A stretch of DNA of 17,216 nucleotides from JBGTLA01 sp041744375 (GCA_041744375.1 JBGTLA010000152.1:1-17216), one strand, 5' to 3'; numbered from the stretch's first letter, positions 5,677-13,262 are shown. Notes: generated by a model not told the origin, from the letters alone. Made by a program: numbers and translations.

Positions 5677-7391
5677 GGCCTCCGTTTTTCCTGCTGCAAC
5701 GCTATCAAGCGGTTGAAAGCCTGGGTATACCCGTCTTCTGCGGGATCGGTCGAAGCGATGACGGTCTCCAATTGGTCGATCTCGGCGTCGATCCGGACCT
5801 TTCGTGCCCGCTCCAGTATCGCATCCACCGCCAGAGGAGAGTCCTCGAGCAAGGCCGAGCGCAACACGCGCCGAATCGGCTCGGGTATCGACGCGTCGGT
5901 GATGTCGACCTCTTGTCCCGGCGCCGTCCTCAGCTCCACCAGCAACTCGGCCGCCTGTCGACTCTCGGAGCGCTCGAAAGCCTCGACCGGGATGACGTCT
6001 GCTCCGGCGGGGTTGAGGATCATCACCCGCAAGAAAGCCGACTCCAGCCGGTCGGAGTCGGCATCGGGAGACCGCACCAGCCTCTCGACCACCTGGTTGC
6101 GCCTGGTGGGCGAAGACATCGCTGCGGTAACATCGGCGCGATCGATCCCCGTCAGTTTCGAGACCAGCGTCTCATACTCAGTGCGCGCCACCGGGTCGGT
6201 TATGCGGGGGATGAACTCGGCCGCCTTCTTGAGAGCGCGCGCCTTGCCTTCGGCCTCCTGGAGGTTGATGCGATCGAAATCTCGTCGAAGCACGAATTCG
6301 AGCAGCGGACTGGCATCGTCGATGGCGGCGCGTACCTCGGCCAGCCGTCCGGCTTGGACGACGTCGGCGGGGTCGCCCCCGTCGGGCATGACCGCCACCC
6401 TCATATCGAGGTCGAGGCGCACCGGAGCATCCAGCTCGGCAGTCCTGCGCGCCGCTTGTGTGCCGGCTACATCGGCGTCGAAGGCCAGCACCACCCGCTC
6501 TCCGAATCGGCGGAGTAGATCGAAGTGCTCATCGGTCAGGGCGGTCCCGCAGGTGGCGACCGCTTCGCCGACACCGGCCCGATGGAGGGCGATGACGTCG
6601 GTGTATCCCTCCACCACCACCGATCTCCCGGTCTGGGAGATGGCCGTTCGGGCGCGATCCAGGCCGTAGAGGAGTCGGGACTTGTGGTAGACCGCCGAGT
6701 CGGGGGAATTGAGGTACTTGGCTCCGTCTCCTCCGAGGATGCGCCCGCCGAACCCCACGGGGTCGCCCCGCAGGTCGTGAATCGGGAACATGACTCGACC
6801 TCGGAAATAGTCGTAGAGTTGGCCACCCCGCCCGCGCCGCGCCAGGCCGGCCTCTACCAGGTCGTCTTCGGCCACACCCCCCGCCCGCAGCTCTTTGACC
6901 AGCGAATCCCATTCTTCGGGGGCGTAACCCAGCCGGTAATCGTCGACGACGTCACGGTCGTAACCGCGGCTACGCAAGTAGGCGCGGGCCGCACCTGCCT
7001 GATCCCCTTCCCTCAGCCACCCGTGATACACGTCGATCGCCCGCCGTACCACGTCGATCAGAGCATTGCGCCGTCCCCTTCGGCGGTCGGAGCCCGGGTC
7101 CGACTGAAGATGGATGCCGGCCCGGCGACCGAGCTCCTCGATCGCCTCGTTGAAGTCGAGGCCCTGTGTCTCTTGGAGGAAGGTGAACACGTCTCCTCCT
7201 TTTTGGCACCCGAAACAGTGGTAGAGCCCCCGACCTGGGTCGAGTGACATCGACGGCGACTTCTCTTGGTGGAACGGGCAGATGGCCATATACGACCGAC
7301 CCGACCGCTTGACCTTTGTAACTGCACCGACCAACTCCACCAGGTCGGTGGCTTGGCGCACCTTGTCGATGTCGTCACGGGCGTACCCCAT
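5673..7391 (-). CDS. dnaG: DNA primase
   Basis: This 572-residue protein makes RNA primers at the replication fork. The N-terminal CHC2 zinc domain has ligands Cys38, His41, Cys59 and Cys62 (CPFH and CFGC). The RNA-polymerase domain follows (about 110-350), with YLNSPDS at 226-232. The Toprim fold has the catalytic Glu261 in VEGYTD, GTALT at 282-286, and the metal-binding FDAD at 303-306. The C-terminal part (about 440-572) is the divergent helicase-binding domain. The ATG at 7391 matches the usual start of the family (DDIDKVRQATDLVELV). There is no Shine-Dalgarno sequence. TAAGAT ends 6 nt before the ATG, suggesting a leaderless transcript of its own within the larger co-directional block. 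The stop overlaps rpoD by 4 nt. Confidence 0.97.
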   Translation of the reverse strand: MGYARDDIDKVRQATDLVELVGAVTKVKRSGRSYMAICPFHQEKSPSMSLDPGRGLYHCFGCQKGGDVFTFLQETQGLDFNEAIEELGRRAGIHLQSDPGSDRRRGRRNALIDVVRRAIDVYHGWLREGDQAGAARAYLRSRGYDRDVVDDYRLGYAPEEWDSLVKELRAGGVAEDDLVEAGLARRGRGGQLYDYFRGRVMFPIHDLRGDPVGFGGRILGGDGAKYLNSPDSAVYHKSRLLYGLDRARTAISQTGRSVVVEGYTDVIALHRAGVGEAVATCGTALTDEHFDLLRRFGERVVLAFDADVAGTQAARRTAELDAPVRLDLDMRVAVMPDGGDPADVVQAGRLAEVRAAIDDASPLLEFVLRRDFDRINLQEAEGKARALKKAAEFIPRITDPVARTEYETLVSKLTGIDRADVTAAMSSPTRRNQVVERLVRSPDADSDRLESAFLRVMILNPAGADVIPVEAFERSESRQAAELLVELRTAPGQEVDITDASIPEPIRRVLRSALLEDSPLAVDAILERARKVRIDAEIDQLETVIASTDPAEDGYTQAFNRLIALQQEKRRP

Positions 7392-7397
7392 GGACTG

Positions 7398-7403
7398 ATC
7401 TTA
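7398..7403 (-). promoter_or_regulatory. -10 box for a leaderless dnaG-rpoD transcript
   Basis: TAAGAT matches the -10 consensus at four of six positions and ends exactly 6 nt before the dnaG ATG. A transcript starting 7 nt downstream would begin at the start codon. Its first three bases are the TAA stop of the MFS gene. No good -35 box is seen. Confidence 0.5.
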
Positions 7404-8594
7404 CGGAGCCGTTGCAACCAGCCGCCCCGAGCCGTCCCGCGACAACGTCCAGGTGAGGGCGGCCGCCCCCAGCACAGCGATCGCCCCCGCTGCCATCGCC
7501 CATCCCGGACCGGCCCGCTCGACGATCACTCCCGCCACGACTGCTCCTACGGCGGCGCCGGCCACGTTCGAACTGGTCGCCCACGTCAACGCCTCGGTGG
7601 CCGTTCCCGCCAGGGCAAGCTCATCGATCACCTGGAACAAACAGATCGCCATCGGAGCAATGGCACACCCAGCCACCAGCAAAGCCAGACCTAGCCCGGT
7701 GACCGACGTGGCCACGAACGGAGTCACCGCCAACAGCACACCGAAAGAGAGCACGAAGATGCGCAGCCGTCCCAGAAGAGTCCCTGGCCAGTCGCGCGCC
7801 CCGTAGACGATTCCGCCCACCATGGAACCAGAAGCGAAGAGCGAAAGCAGAACACCGGCAGCGGCGGGGCGGCCCGCCGCTTCTGTGATGGCAGGAACCA
7901 CGATATCAACCACGCCGAACACCACCGATATCAACACGAGAATCATCAGCGTCCAGCGCACACCCACCGAACCAAGGGCTCCGATGAGTGACCGACCGCT
8001 GCCTATCGACCCGGTCACCGACCGCGAGACGTTCGTAAGGGCAAACCCGCCTGCTCCCACCAGTGCCGTCACGCCAGCCCCGATCACGCCGGCGGCGGGA
8101 GCGACGGTTTCGATCAGTGTCACAGCAAGGACGGGACCGAGAATGAAGCCGGCCTCGATAGTGACGGCGTCGAGCGAGAAGGCCGCCTCCCTCAAGTCGG
8201 GGCCGTAACGGGTCCGCCAGGCAACCCGGGCACACGCCGACAACGGAGGGTGCACAGCCCCGGCGAGAAGGGCGCAGACCAAGACAACCGGCAACGTCGC
8301 CGCCGAACCGACCAGCGAGGCGAGGGCCACCAACGTAACGAAGTAGGTCACGGCGTCGAAGAGAAGCACCCGATGTTGTCCGAAGCGATCGGCGAGCCGT
8401 CCCTGGATCGGCCCGATCAACCCGATTCCCAAAGAGTGCACCCCGGCTAGGAGTCCGGCTTCGGCGTAGCTGTACCCCGAGCGGCGGGCCAGCAAGACTA
8501 GACCGATGACCACCATCCCGACCGTGATTCGCCCGATGAGGGCGGTGGACCATGCCAGAGGGACGACACGGAGCATGGATAGGTACCGGCGCAT
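7401..8594 (-). CDS. Major facilitator superfamily (MFS) transporter
   Basis: The 397-residue protein has about twelve hydrophobic segments arranged as two bundles of six. The first includes residues 11-36, 44-68, 76-98, 101-121 and 148-187. The second starts near 214. The loop after segment 2 has the MFS signature GRLADRFGQHRV (65-76), which fits an inner-membrane permease of the drug-efflux type. The substrate cannot be told. The last intramembrane stretches are rich in Ala, Gly and Val. The ATG at 8594 has no Shine-Dalgarno sequence, but TAGCAT ends 6 nt upstream. The stop lies 9 nt before dnaG, so the two are probably partly co-transcribed. A role related to replication is not implied. 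Confidence 0.85.
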   Translation of the reverse strand: MRRYLSMLRVVPLAWSTALIGRITVGMVVIGLVLLARRSGYSYAEAGLLAGVHSLGIGLIGPIQGRLADRFGQHRVLLFDAVTYFVTLVALASLVGSAATLPVVLVCALLAGAVHPPLSACARVAWRTRYGPDLREAAFSLDAVTIEAGFILGPVLAVTLIETVAPAAGVIGAGVTALVGAGGFALTNVSRSVTGSIGSGRSLIGALGSVGVRWTLMILVLISVVFGVVDIVVPAITEAAGRPAAAGVLLSLFASGSMVGGIVYGARDWPGTLLGRLRIFVLSFGVLLAVTPFVATSVTGLGLALLVAGCAIAPMAICLFQVIDELALAGTATEALTWATSSNVAGAAVGAVVAGVIVERAGPGWAMAAGAIAVLGAAALTWTLSRDGSGRLVATAP

Positions 8595-8600
8595 CCGAGA

Positions 8601-8606
8601 ATGCTA
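8601..8606 (-). promoter_or_regulatory. Possible leaderless -10 box of the MFS gene
   Basis: TAGCAT on the minus strand matches four of six consensus positions and ends 6 nt before the ATG at 8594, the same geometry as at dnaG. Confidence 0.42.
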
Positions 8607-8617
8607 CGACCTCGCGC

Positions 8618-8644
8618 TGACGCCACGAACGCGCTGGGGCGTCA
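8618..8644 (-). terminator. Hairpin at the end of the YceI-like gene
   Basis: TGACGCC (8618-8624) pairs with GGCGTCA (8638-8644) around a 13-nt loop. The hairpin includes the YceI stop codon and lies just upstream of the MFS -10 box. There is no T-run, so it is only a candidate transcription boundary. Confidence 0.35.
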
Positions 8645-9406
8645 CCCCTCGGCGCGGGCGGCGAACGAGAACGTGAGGTCTACCTCTTCGGTGACATTGG
8701 CGACGCTCGCCACGTTGGGAATGCCGATGCCGAACTCGGTCCGATCGACCGTTGAGGTGGCGGTGCCGTCCAGACGGGTCTCCTCGGTCCAGGTCACATC
8801 CACGTCGAAGGTCACCGAAAGGGTGACTCCCTTGATGGTCAGGTCACCCACGACGGCGAACATCAATGTGTCCCCGACCTCGGCCGCGCCCTCCAGCCCC
8901 TCGATTGCCTTCGGCTCGAATGTGATGAGCTCGAATTCGTCGGAGGCAGAGTCCAAGATGACAGGGCCCCGAATCGCCCTGTCTCTGGTGGCGGAGTCGG
9001 TTTGGAAGGTGCGAGCATTGACGACGATCGGTGACACGGCCGCTGATGCCAGGTCGGAGGGATCGAACCGCAGCTGACCGGCCACCTGGTTCGTCAGGCC
9101 GACGACATGGGTGGGGACACCCCGCAACTCCTCATCGAGGGCGAAGGATGCGGTCGAGCCATCCTGGTCGATCACGAAGGTGCGATCGGGCGCAGCGGTC
9201 AGGGTGCTGTCGATGGTCGTTGTGGAGGCCGTGGCTGCACTCTCGTCAGGCGCCGGGGGCTCGGCCGGAGTCGTCTCGACGGCGATGGGGGGTGTGGTCA
9301 GGTCCGTGGTGGGCGCACCGGAGCCTCCTGCCAGCCACAGGTAGAGCAATCCGCCGCCCACGACAACGGCCGCCACCGCGGCCAGCCCGACGATCATCCT
9401 GCGCAT
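8642..9406 (-). CDS. Membrane-anchored YceI-like domain protein
   Basis: A short basic N-terminus (RRM) and one hydrophobic segment (about 7-28, counted from ATG 9412) make a signal anchor. A Thr/Pro/Ala-rich linker follows (33-75), then the YceI-like lipocalin-fold domain (77-254). The domain shows TFVIDQDGSTASFALDE, then the hallmark GDLTIKGVTLSVTFDVDV at 189-206 and the DRTEFGI strand near 223-229. YceI proteins bind isoprenoid-type lipids in an extracytoplasmic beta-barrel, and their physiological role is often unknown. UppS, which makes a polyprenyl carrier, lies two genes upstream. A link is tempting but unproven. Two ATGs compete. AAGG at 9413-9416 is correctly spaced (6 nt) for the one at 9406, which I chose. 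The ATG at 9412 would add two residues. Confidence 0.85.
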   Translation of the reverse strand: MRRMIVGLAAVAAVVVGGGLLYLWLAGGSGAPTTDLTTPPIAVETTPAEPPAPDESAATASTTTIDSTLTAAPDRTFVIDQDGSTASFALDEELRGVPTHVVGLTNQVAGQLRFDPSDLASAAVSPIVVNARTFQTDSATRDRAIRGPVILDSASDEFELITFEPKAIEGLEGAAEVGDTLMFAVVGDLTIKGVTLSVTFDVDVTWTEETRLDGTATSTVDRTEFGIGIPNVASVANVTEEVDLTFSFAARAEG

Positions 9407-9472
9407 TCGCATCCTTGAGGTGGTCGTCTCACTATTCGCAAGCGCGCCCCGATCGGTTCGGAAGATCTTCGT

Positions 9473-10783
9473 TCACCTGGTGAGACGGGAGTCGATGGCG
9501 TCGCCGAGCCGGTCGATAGAAACGCGATCCTGGGCCATCGTGTCTCGATCGCGAATCGTCACGGCGTTGTCCTCGAGGGAGTCGAAGTCGAAGGTGACGC
9601 ACAGCGGTGTGCCAATCTCGTCCTGACGCCGGTATCGCCGACCGATGGATTGGGTTTCGTCGAACTCCAGCATGAAGCGGTGGCGAAGCGAGTCGGCCAG
9701 CTTGGAGGCAGGCTCGATCAACTCGGGCTTCTTGGACAGCGGAAGGACGGCTACCTGGTAGGGGGCGAGTCGAGTGTCGAGACGCAACACCACCCGCTTC
9801 TCACCGGCTACCTCTTCTTCGTGGTAGGCGTCGATGAGAAAGGCGAACGTGGTACGGGTGGCGCCGGCGGCCGGTTCGATCACATACGGGAAGAAGCGCT
9901 CGTCGGCCTCCGGGTCGTAGTACCGCAGGTCCTGTCCGGACAGCTCCGCATGCTGTCGCAGGTCGAAGTCGGTTCGGTTGGCTACGCCCTCCAACTCGTC
10001 CCAACCCCACGGGAAGGCATATTCGACGTCGACGGTCCCCGCCGAGTAGTGGGAGAGCTCATCAGCGTCGTGGGGGCGAATTCGGAGGTTGTTCGAGTCC
10101 ATCCCCAAGTCGACGTACCAGTTGAAGCGCTGCTCTTGCCAGTAAGAGAACCATGTCGGTGCTTCCTCGGGGCGACAGAAGTATTCCATCTCCATCTGCT
10201 CGAACTCTCTGGTGCGAAACACGAACTGCCCGGGGGTGATCTCGTTGCGAAACGACTTTCCCACCTGGGCGATACCAAAGGGGAGTTTGAGACGGTTGGT
10301 TCGCCGCACATTCTCATAGTTGATGAAGATGCCTTGAGCCGTCTCAGGTCGAAGGTACACCAGGTTGTCTTCCGACTCGACTGGCCCGGTGTGGGTCGTG
10401 AACATGAGATTGAACTGACGCGGCTCTGTGAACGTCCCCGATTTCTTGCACGCCGGGCAGGTGCCGGGGTCGTCCAGCTTGTCGAGGCGGTGGCGGGCAT
10501 TGCAGTTACGGCATTCGACGAGGGGGTCGGTGAAGGCTGCCTCGTGTCCCGAGGCCTTCCACACCGCCCGGGCCTGGATCACGGCCGAATCGATTCCCAC
10601 GATGTCGGCGCGCTCTTGGACCATCGACCTCCACCACTGGTCCTTTACGTTCTTCAAGAGAAGTGCTCCCAGCGGCCCGTAGTCGTAGGCGGATCGGATT
10701 CCGCCGTAGATCTCCGAGGAAGGGAACACGAACCCGCGCCGCTTGGCCAGGTTGGAGATGGTCTCGAGAGATTCAGCAGCCAT
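9473..10783 (-). CDS. glyS: Glycyl-tRNA synthetase, dimeric (alpha2) class II type
   Basis: This enzyme charges tRNA-Gly. The start MAAESLETISNLAKRRGFV at 10783 is the family start. An in-frame extension of 50 residues back to 10933 has a low-complexity, Arg/Pro-rich composition and overlaps uppS, so I reject it. The 436 residues contain PSSEIYGGIRSAYDYGPLG (21-39), a zinc ribbon with Cys91, Cys94, Cys109 and Cys112, class II motif 2 (FRNEITPGQFVFRTREFEQ, 178-196), motif 3 (GATRTTFAFL, 307-316), and a C-terminal anticodon-binding domain from about 340 (APYQVAVLPLSKK). There is no Shine-Dalgarno sequence. TACACT lies 11 nt before the ATG. The recO-uppS-glyS neighbourhood is common in actinobacteria. 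Confidence 0.96.
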   Translation of the reverse strand: MAAESLETISNLAKRRGFVFPSSEIYGGIRSAYDYGPLGALLLKNVKDQWWRSMVQERADIVGIDSAVIQARAVWKASGHEAAFTDPLVECRNCNARHRLDKLDDPGTCPACKKSGTFTEPRQFNLMFTTHTGPVESEDNLVYLRPETAQGIFINYENVRRTNRLKLPFGIAQVGKSFRNEITPGQFVFRTREFEQMEMEYFCRPEEAPTWFSYWQEQRFNWYVDLGMDSNNLRIRPHDADELSHYSAGTVDVEYAFPWGWDELEGVANRTDFDLRQHAELSGQDLRYYDPEADERFFPYVIEPAAGATRTTFAFLIDAYHEEEVAGEKRVVLRLDTRLAPYQVAVLPLSKKPELIEPASKLADSLRHRFMLEFDETQSIGRRYRRQDEIGTPLCVTFDFDSLEDNAVTIRDRDTMAQDRVSIDRLGDAIDSRLTR

Positions 10784-10794
10784 GGGAATCGTCC

Positions 10795-10800
10795 AGTGTA
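10795..10800 (-). promoter_or_regulatory. Possible -10 box of glyS
   Basis: TACACT (TANNNT) lies 11 nt upstream of the glyS ATG, which would leave a leader of about 5 nt. No convincing -35 box is present. Confidence 0.35.
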
Positions 10801-10831
10801 GGTGCCGCCCCAACCCTGCCACCCATCCCGC

Positions 10832-10877
10832 TCTGGCGCGACACTCCCAGCGACTTGGATCTGAATGTCGCGCCAGA
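10832..10877 (-). terminator. Long inverted repeat between uppS and glyS
   Basis: A perfect 12-bp repeat (TCTGGCGCGACA at 10832-10843, TGTCGCGCCAGA at 10866-10877) flanks a 22-nt loop and starts 12 nt after the uppS stop. There is no T-run. It could be a terminator separating uppS from glyS, an mRNA-stabilising hairpin or a protein-binding site. Confidence 0.5.
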
Positions 10878-10889
10878 AAGTGTTCGGGC

Positions 10890-11642
10890 TCAGGCCTCGA
10901 CGGTGTCCTCGGCCCCGCCGAACCGCCGCTCACGCCCTTGATACTCGATCACGGCGTCGAGAAGGTCACGACGCCCGAAATCGGGCCACAGGATCCCGGG
11001 AAACCAATACTCGGCGTAGGCCGACTGCCACAGCAAGAAGTTTGATACTCGGTGTTCCCCCGAGGAGCGGATGACCAGGTCCACGTCGGGCATTTCGGGC
11101 ACCCACATGTGGGCCGCCACCGCCGCTTCGTCAACTTCCTCGGGCCGGAGGAGCCCCGCCGCCACCTCGGCGGCGATAGTGGCGGCCGCCCGAGTGATCT
11201 CGCGACGGCTCCCATAGTTGAAAGCAAACACGAGATGCAGACGGTCGTTGCGGGCCGTCTTCTCCACAGCTTCTGCCATATGAACCCGGTTGCGGTCGGG
11301 GATGCGCGGGTCGGCCAGGTCACCGGCGAAGAGCATTCGCACCCCTTGACGGTGCAGGTCGTCTCGTCGGCGAAGAAGCAGGTCCTCGTTGAACCACATG
11401 AGGAACTCAACCTCTTCGGGTGACCGGACCCAGTTCTCGGTGGAAAACGTAAAGGCCGTCAACCATTCGATCCCCAGCTCCAGCGCTCCCTCCACGGTGT
11501 CGAACAGCGCTTCCTCTCCGGCCATGTGGCCGGCAGTTCGAGGAAGGTCACGGGCGTTGGCCCAGCGACCGTTGCCATCGAGGATCAGCCCCACGTGCCG
11601 GGGAATCCGGTTGGGGTCGACTCCGGCCAGATCGAGCGTCAC
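10890..11642 (-). CDS. uppS: Isoprenyl transferase (undecaprenyl diphosphate synthase-like)
   Basis: This cis-prenyltransferase extends farnesyl diphosphate to the polyprenyl carrier used in peptidoglycan synthesis. The frame runs upstream to 11900, but that part is Arg/Gly noise overlapping recO. GTG 11642 overlaps the recO TGA (GTGA) and gives the usual 250-residue length. Motifs, counted from that GTG: HVGLILDGNGRWA (16-28) with catalytic Asp22; FTFSTENWVRSPEEV (64-78); NYGSRREI (142-149); DLVIRSSGEHRVSNFLLWQ (188-206) for diphosphate binding; and WPDF (219-222). The family usually reads RTSGE at 192, and here it is RSSGE, a mild change. Actinobacteria often have two or more such enzymes of different chain length, and the sequence alone does not settle the product length. 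Confidence 0.94.
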   Translation of the reverse strand: MTLDLAGVDPNRIPRHVGLILDGNGRWANARDLPRTAGHMAGEEALFDTVEGALELGIEWLTAFTFSTENWVRSPEEVEFLMWFNEDLLLRRRDDLHRQGVRMLFAGDLADPRIPDRNRVHMAEAVEKTARNDRLHLVFAFNYGSRREITRAAATIAAEVAAGLLRPEEVDEAAVAAHMWVPEMPDVDLVIRSSGEHRVSNFLLWQSAYAEYWFPGILWPDFGRRDLLDAVIEYQGRERRFGGAEDTVEA

Positions 11643-12355
11643 TCGAGCACCGCCAATGAAGCCAGCGACCTGTCGAGGTGATATTCGACGAAACGGCGCG
11701 CCACACCCATGGCCTCGCCGGCAAGAACCACGTCGGTGACCGGGAGAGACCTGAAGTCGGCATGTTCCAGGGCTGCCAGATACCCGGTCAAGCCCGCCCG
11801 CAGGCGCACCCCACCTTCGCTCTGGCACCCGCCACACACCACACCACCTGCGGAGAATGAGAATCGATCGAGCCCGTCGAGACGACCGCAGCCGGCGCAC
11901 GCCTCCAAGGCGGGCGCCACACCGACCACGTCGGCCAGCTTCAAGAGAAAGGAGGTGATGAGGTCGGAACCGACCACTCCCGAGTCGAGGGCACCCAAAC
12001 CGCGCTGCAGGAGGAGAAACAACCGGATGGACGACTCTTCCTCCTGAGCGACGGCATCTACCGCTTCGACCATGATCCCCGCCGCCACCACCCGGTCGAG
12101 ATCACCCCTCAGTCCCGGGAATCCCTCGATGATCGAGACCTGGGTGATCGTGTCGAGGTTACGGCCCTCGTACAGCACCAGGTCGACATGGGTGAAGGGC
12201 TCCAGCCGCCCCCCAAATCGACTGGTTGTCTTGCGCACCCCCTTGGCCACGGTACGCAGCTTGCCGTTGTTGGGGCTGAGCAGAACCACCACACGGTCGG
12301 CGTCGCCGAACGGATAGCCGCGGAGAACGATCCCCTGGTCATTGCGAATAGCCAT
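11639..12355 (-). CDS. recO: DNA repair protein RecO
   Basis: RecO anneals complementary DNA and loads RecA on SSB-coated strands together with RecR. The 238 residues show the N-terminal OB-fold (1-80), with the usual opening RNDQGIVLRGYPFGDADRVVVLLSP and a KGVRK loop at 38-42, then a helical domain (about 85-150) and a zinc ribbon with Cys153, Cys156, Cys174 and Cys177. A hydrophobic C-terminal helix follows. The length is typical. No Shine-Dalgarno sequence precedes the ATG at 12355. TACCCT lies 9 nt upstream. The gene is coupled to uppS through a 4-nt overlap. In many actinobacteria recO follows era directly. Here four genes separate them. Confidence 0.93.
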   Translation of the reverse strand: MAIRNDQGIVLRGYPFGDADRVVVLLSPNNGKLRTVAKGVRKTTSRFGGRLEPFTHVDLVLYEGRNLDTITQVSIIEGFPGLRGDLDRVVAAGIMVEAVDAVAQEEESSIRLFLLLQRGLGALDSGVVGSDLITSFLLKLADVVGVAPALEACAGCGRLDGLDRFSFSAGGVVCGGCQSEGGVRLRAGLTGYLAALEHADFRSLPVTDVVLAGEAMGVARRFVEYHLDRSLASLAVLE

Positions 12356-12364
12356 GAGCAGGTC

Positions 12365-12370
12365 AGGGTA
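12365..12370 (-). promoter_or_regulatory. Possible -10 box of recO-uppS
   Basis: TACCCT on the minus strand ends 9 nt before the recO ATG. It is the same hexamer as at the tRNA-Asn promoter. The -35 region is not recognisable. Confidence 0.35.
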
Positions 12371-12402
12371 GAGCCGAGATCAGGTTTGCCGAGGGAGGGC
12401 AG

Positions 12403-12906
12403 TCAGTCCCCGGTCGCTCCGTCCGCCATCTCCCTGAGCAGGTCGGCATGCCCGGCGTGGCGAGCCGTTTCTTCGATCATGTGGACCATGATCCAGCGGA
12501 GGGAGACCTCCCCATGCCTTCCCGGCACACTCGCGTCGAGATCTGGGTCGGCCCCCACCACTTGGCGAGAGATCTCGCACTCGCCTCGATAGAGAGCGAC
12601 GAGAGAATCTGCGGACTCCCCCGCCTCCAGCCGGAATTCGGCGTCGGGGTCGTCCTCGCTCCAGGGGAAGTCGACCTCGCGCCCCGCCCAGACCGCCTGG
12701 AACCACCATCGTTCGACATAGGCCAAATGCTTGATCAGCCCACCGAGACAGGTTCCCGACGGCACCGGGGACATGCGGAGCGCTTGCGGGTCCACTCCCT
12801 CGACCTTGCGCACCATCACCGAGCGGAAGTAGTCGAGGAAGGTGAGGACTGTCTCGGTCTCTGAAGCTACTCGGGATGGATGCGGATCAAGCGGTGTGGA
12901 ACTCAT
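12403..12906 (-). CDS. DinB-like / DUF664 four-helix protein
   Basis: The 167 residues (from ATG 12906) form a helical bundle. The helix with GGLIKHLAYVERWWF (55-69) and the late helix VHMIEETARHAGHADLLRE (141-159) supply His60, His142/150 and neighbours, matching the metal-binding triad of DinB/DUF664 proteins. Some members of this superfamily are thiol (mycothiol or bacillithiol) transferases in actinobacteria, and others have no known substrate. The frame extends to ATG 12930, but that start would overlap the divergent pterin dehydratase gene. ATG 12906 gives the more usual N-terminus and has CATACT 6 nt upstream. The stop lies 47 bp before recO, so co-transcription with recO is possible. 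The exact function is unknown. Confidence 0.82.
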   Translation of the reverse strand: MSSTPLDPHPSRVASETETVLTFLDYFRSVMVRKVEGVDPQALRMSPVPSGTCLGGLIKHLAYVERWWFQAVWAGREVDFPWSEDDPDAEFRLEAGESADSLVALYRGECEISRQVVGADPDLDASVPGRHGEVSLRWIMVHMIEETARHAGHADLLREMADGATGD

Positions 12907-12923
12907 GGTGCCAGTATGGAGGC
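12907..12923. promoter_or_regulatory. 17-bp divergent spacer with overlapping -10 boxes
   Basis: The near-palindrome CCAGTATGG reads CAGTAT on the plus strand (12912-12917) and CATACT on the minus strand (12918-12913). Each hexamer ends exactly 6 nt before its start codon (ATG 12924 and ATG 12906). One melted site could therefore serve two leaderless transcripts. GGAGG at 12918-12922 is too close to the plus-strand ATG (1 nt) to act as a normal ribosome site. Confidence 0.42.
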
Positions 12924-13202
12924 ATGGCACACCTCACCGACGAGCAATTGGCCACCTTCATCACCGAACACAACGCTTGGGAACACAGTGACCGGTCGAT
13001 TGTGCGGTCGTTCGAGTTCACTGACTTCGTGGGGGCGATGGGTTTTGTCACATCGGTGGCGTTGATGGCCGAGAAGGCCGCCCATCACCCCGACATCGAC
13101 ATCCGCTGGAACACGGTGACGCTGCGACTGTCCACCCACTCTGCGGGCGGGCTCACCAGCAAAGACACCGAATTGGCCGCCCAAATCGACGATCTGGTCT
13201 GA
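12924..13202 (+). CDS. Pterin-4a-carbinolamine dehydratase-like protein (PCD/DCoH)
   Basis: The 92-residue length is typical. The enzyme dehydrates 4a-hydroxytetrahydrobiopterin to regenerate the pterin cofactor of aromatic amino acid hydroxylases. Key features are the AEKAAHHPDIDIRWNTV block at 49-65, with His54, His55 and Pro56, and LSTHSAGGLTSKDTELA at 69-85, with His72. These match the catalytic His pair and the 'THxxGGLT' motif of the family. The ATG at 12924 gives the usual MAHLTDEQL start, and the in-frame ATG at 12876 lies inside the divergent gene. It is the only plus-strand gene in the right 14 kb. Many bacterial members lie in genomes without a known hydroxylase, so the in vivo role is uncertain. 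Confidence 0.9.
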   Translation: MAHLTDEQLATFITEHNAWEHSDRSIVRSFEFTDFVGAMGFVTSVALMAEKAAHHPDIDIRWNTVTLRLSTHSAGGLTSKDTELAAQIDDLV

Positions 13203-13231
13203 GGCGAGCCCGTGAGGGCCGAGGGTGAGAA

Positions 13232-13262
13232 CGCTTCCGGGCCTTCTATCTGACCGGAAGCG
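13232..13262. terminator. Convergent hairpin between PCD and SirB1-like genes
   Basis: CGCTTCCGG (13232-13240) pairs with CCGGAAGCG (13254-13262) around a 13-nt loop. It covers the last codons of the SirB1-like gene and starts 30 nt after the PCD stop, so it can serve both convergent transcripts. Confidence 0.5.

Noticed and set aside
5652..6669. Plus-strand open frames opposite dnaG
   Set aside because: Both are shadows of dnaG. The composition (Ser/Arg/Ala-rich or Gly/Asp/His-rich) is typical of antisense frames.
9650..10801. Plus-strand open frame (383 codons) opposite glyS
   Set aside because: It lies entirely antisense to the conserved glycyl-tRNA synthetase and shows no recognisable motif or ribosome site.
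10784..10831. T-box riboswitch upstream of glyS
   Set aside because: There is a GGGTGGCAGGG stretch, but the conserved T-box sequence with ACCGCG and a stem I region are absent, and the leader appears to be only a few bases long.
10784..10933. Longer glyS product starting at 10933
   Set aside because: The 50 extra residues are low-complexity, overlap the end of uppS and the inverted repeat, and precede the normal family start.
11643..11900. Longer uppS product starting at 11900
   Set aside because: The extra 86 residues are Arg/Gly-rich noise overlapping recO. GTG 11642 has the typical 4-nt overlap and family length.
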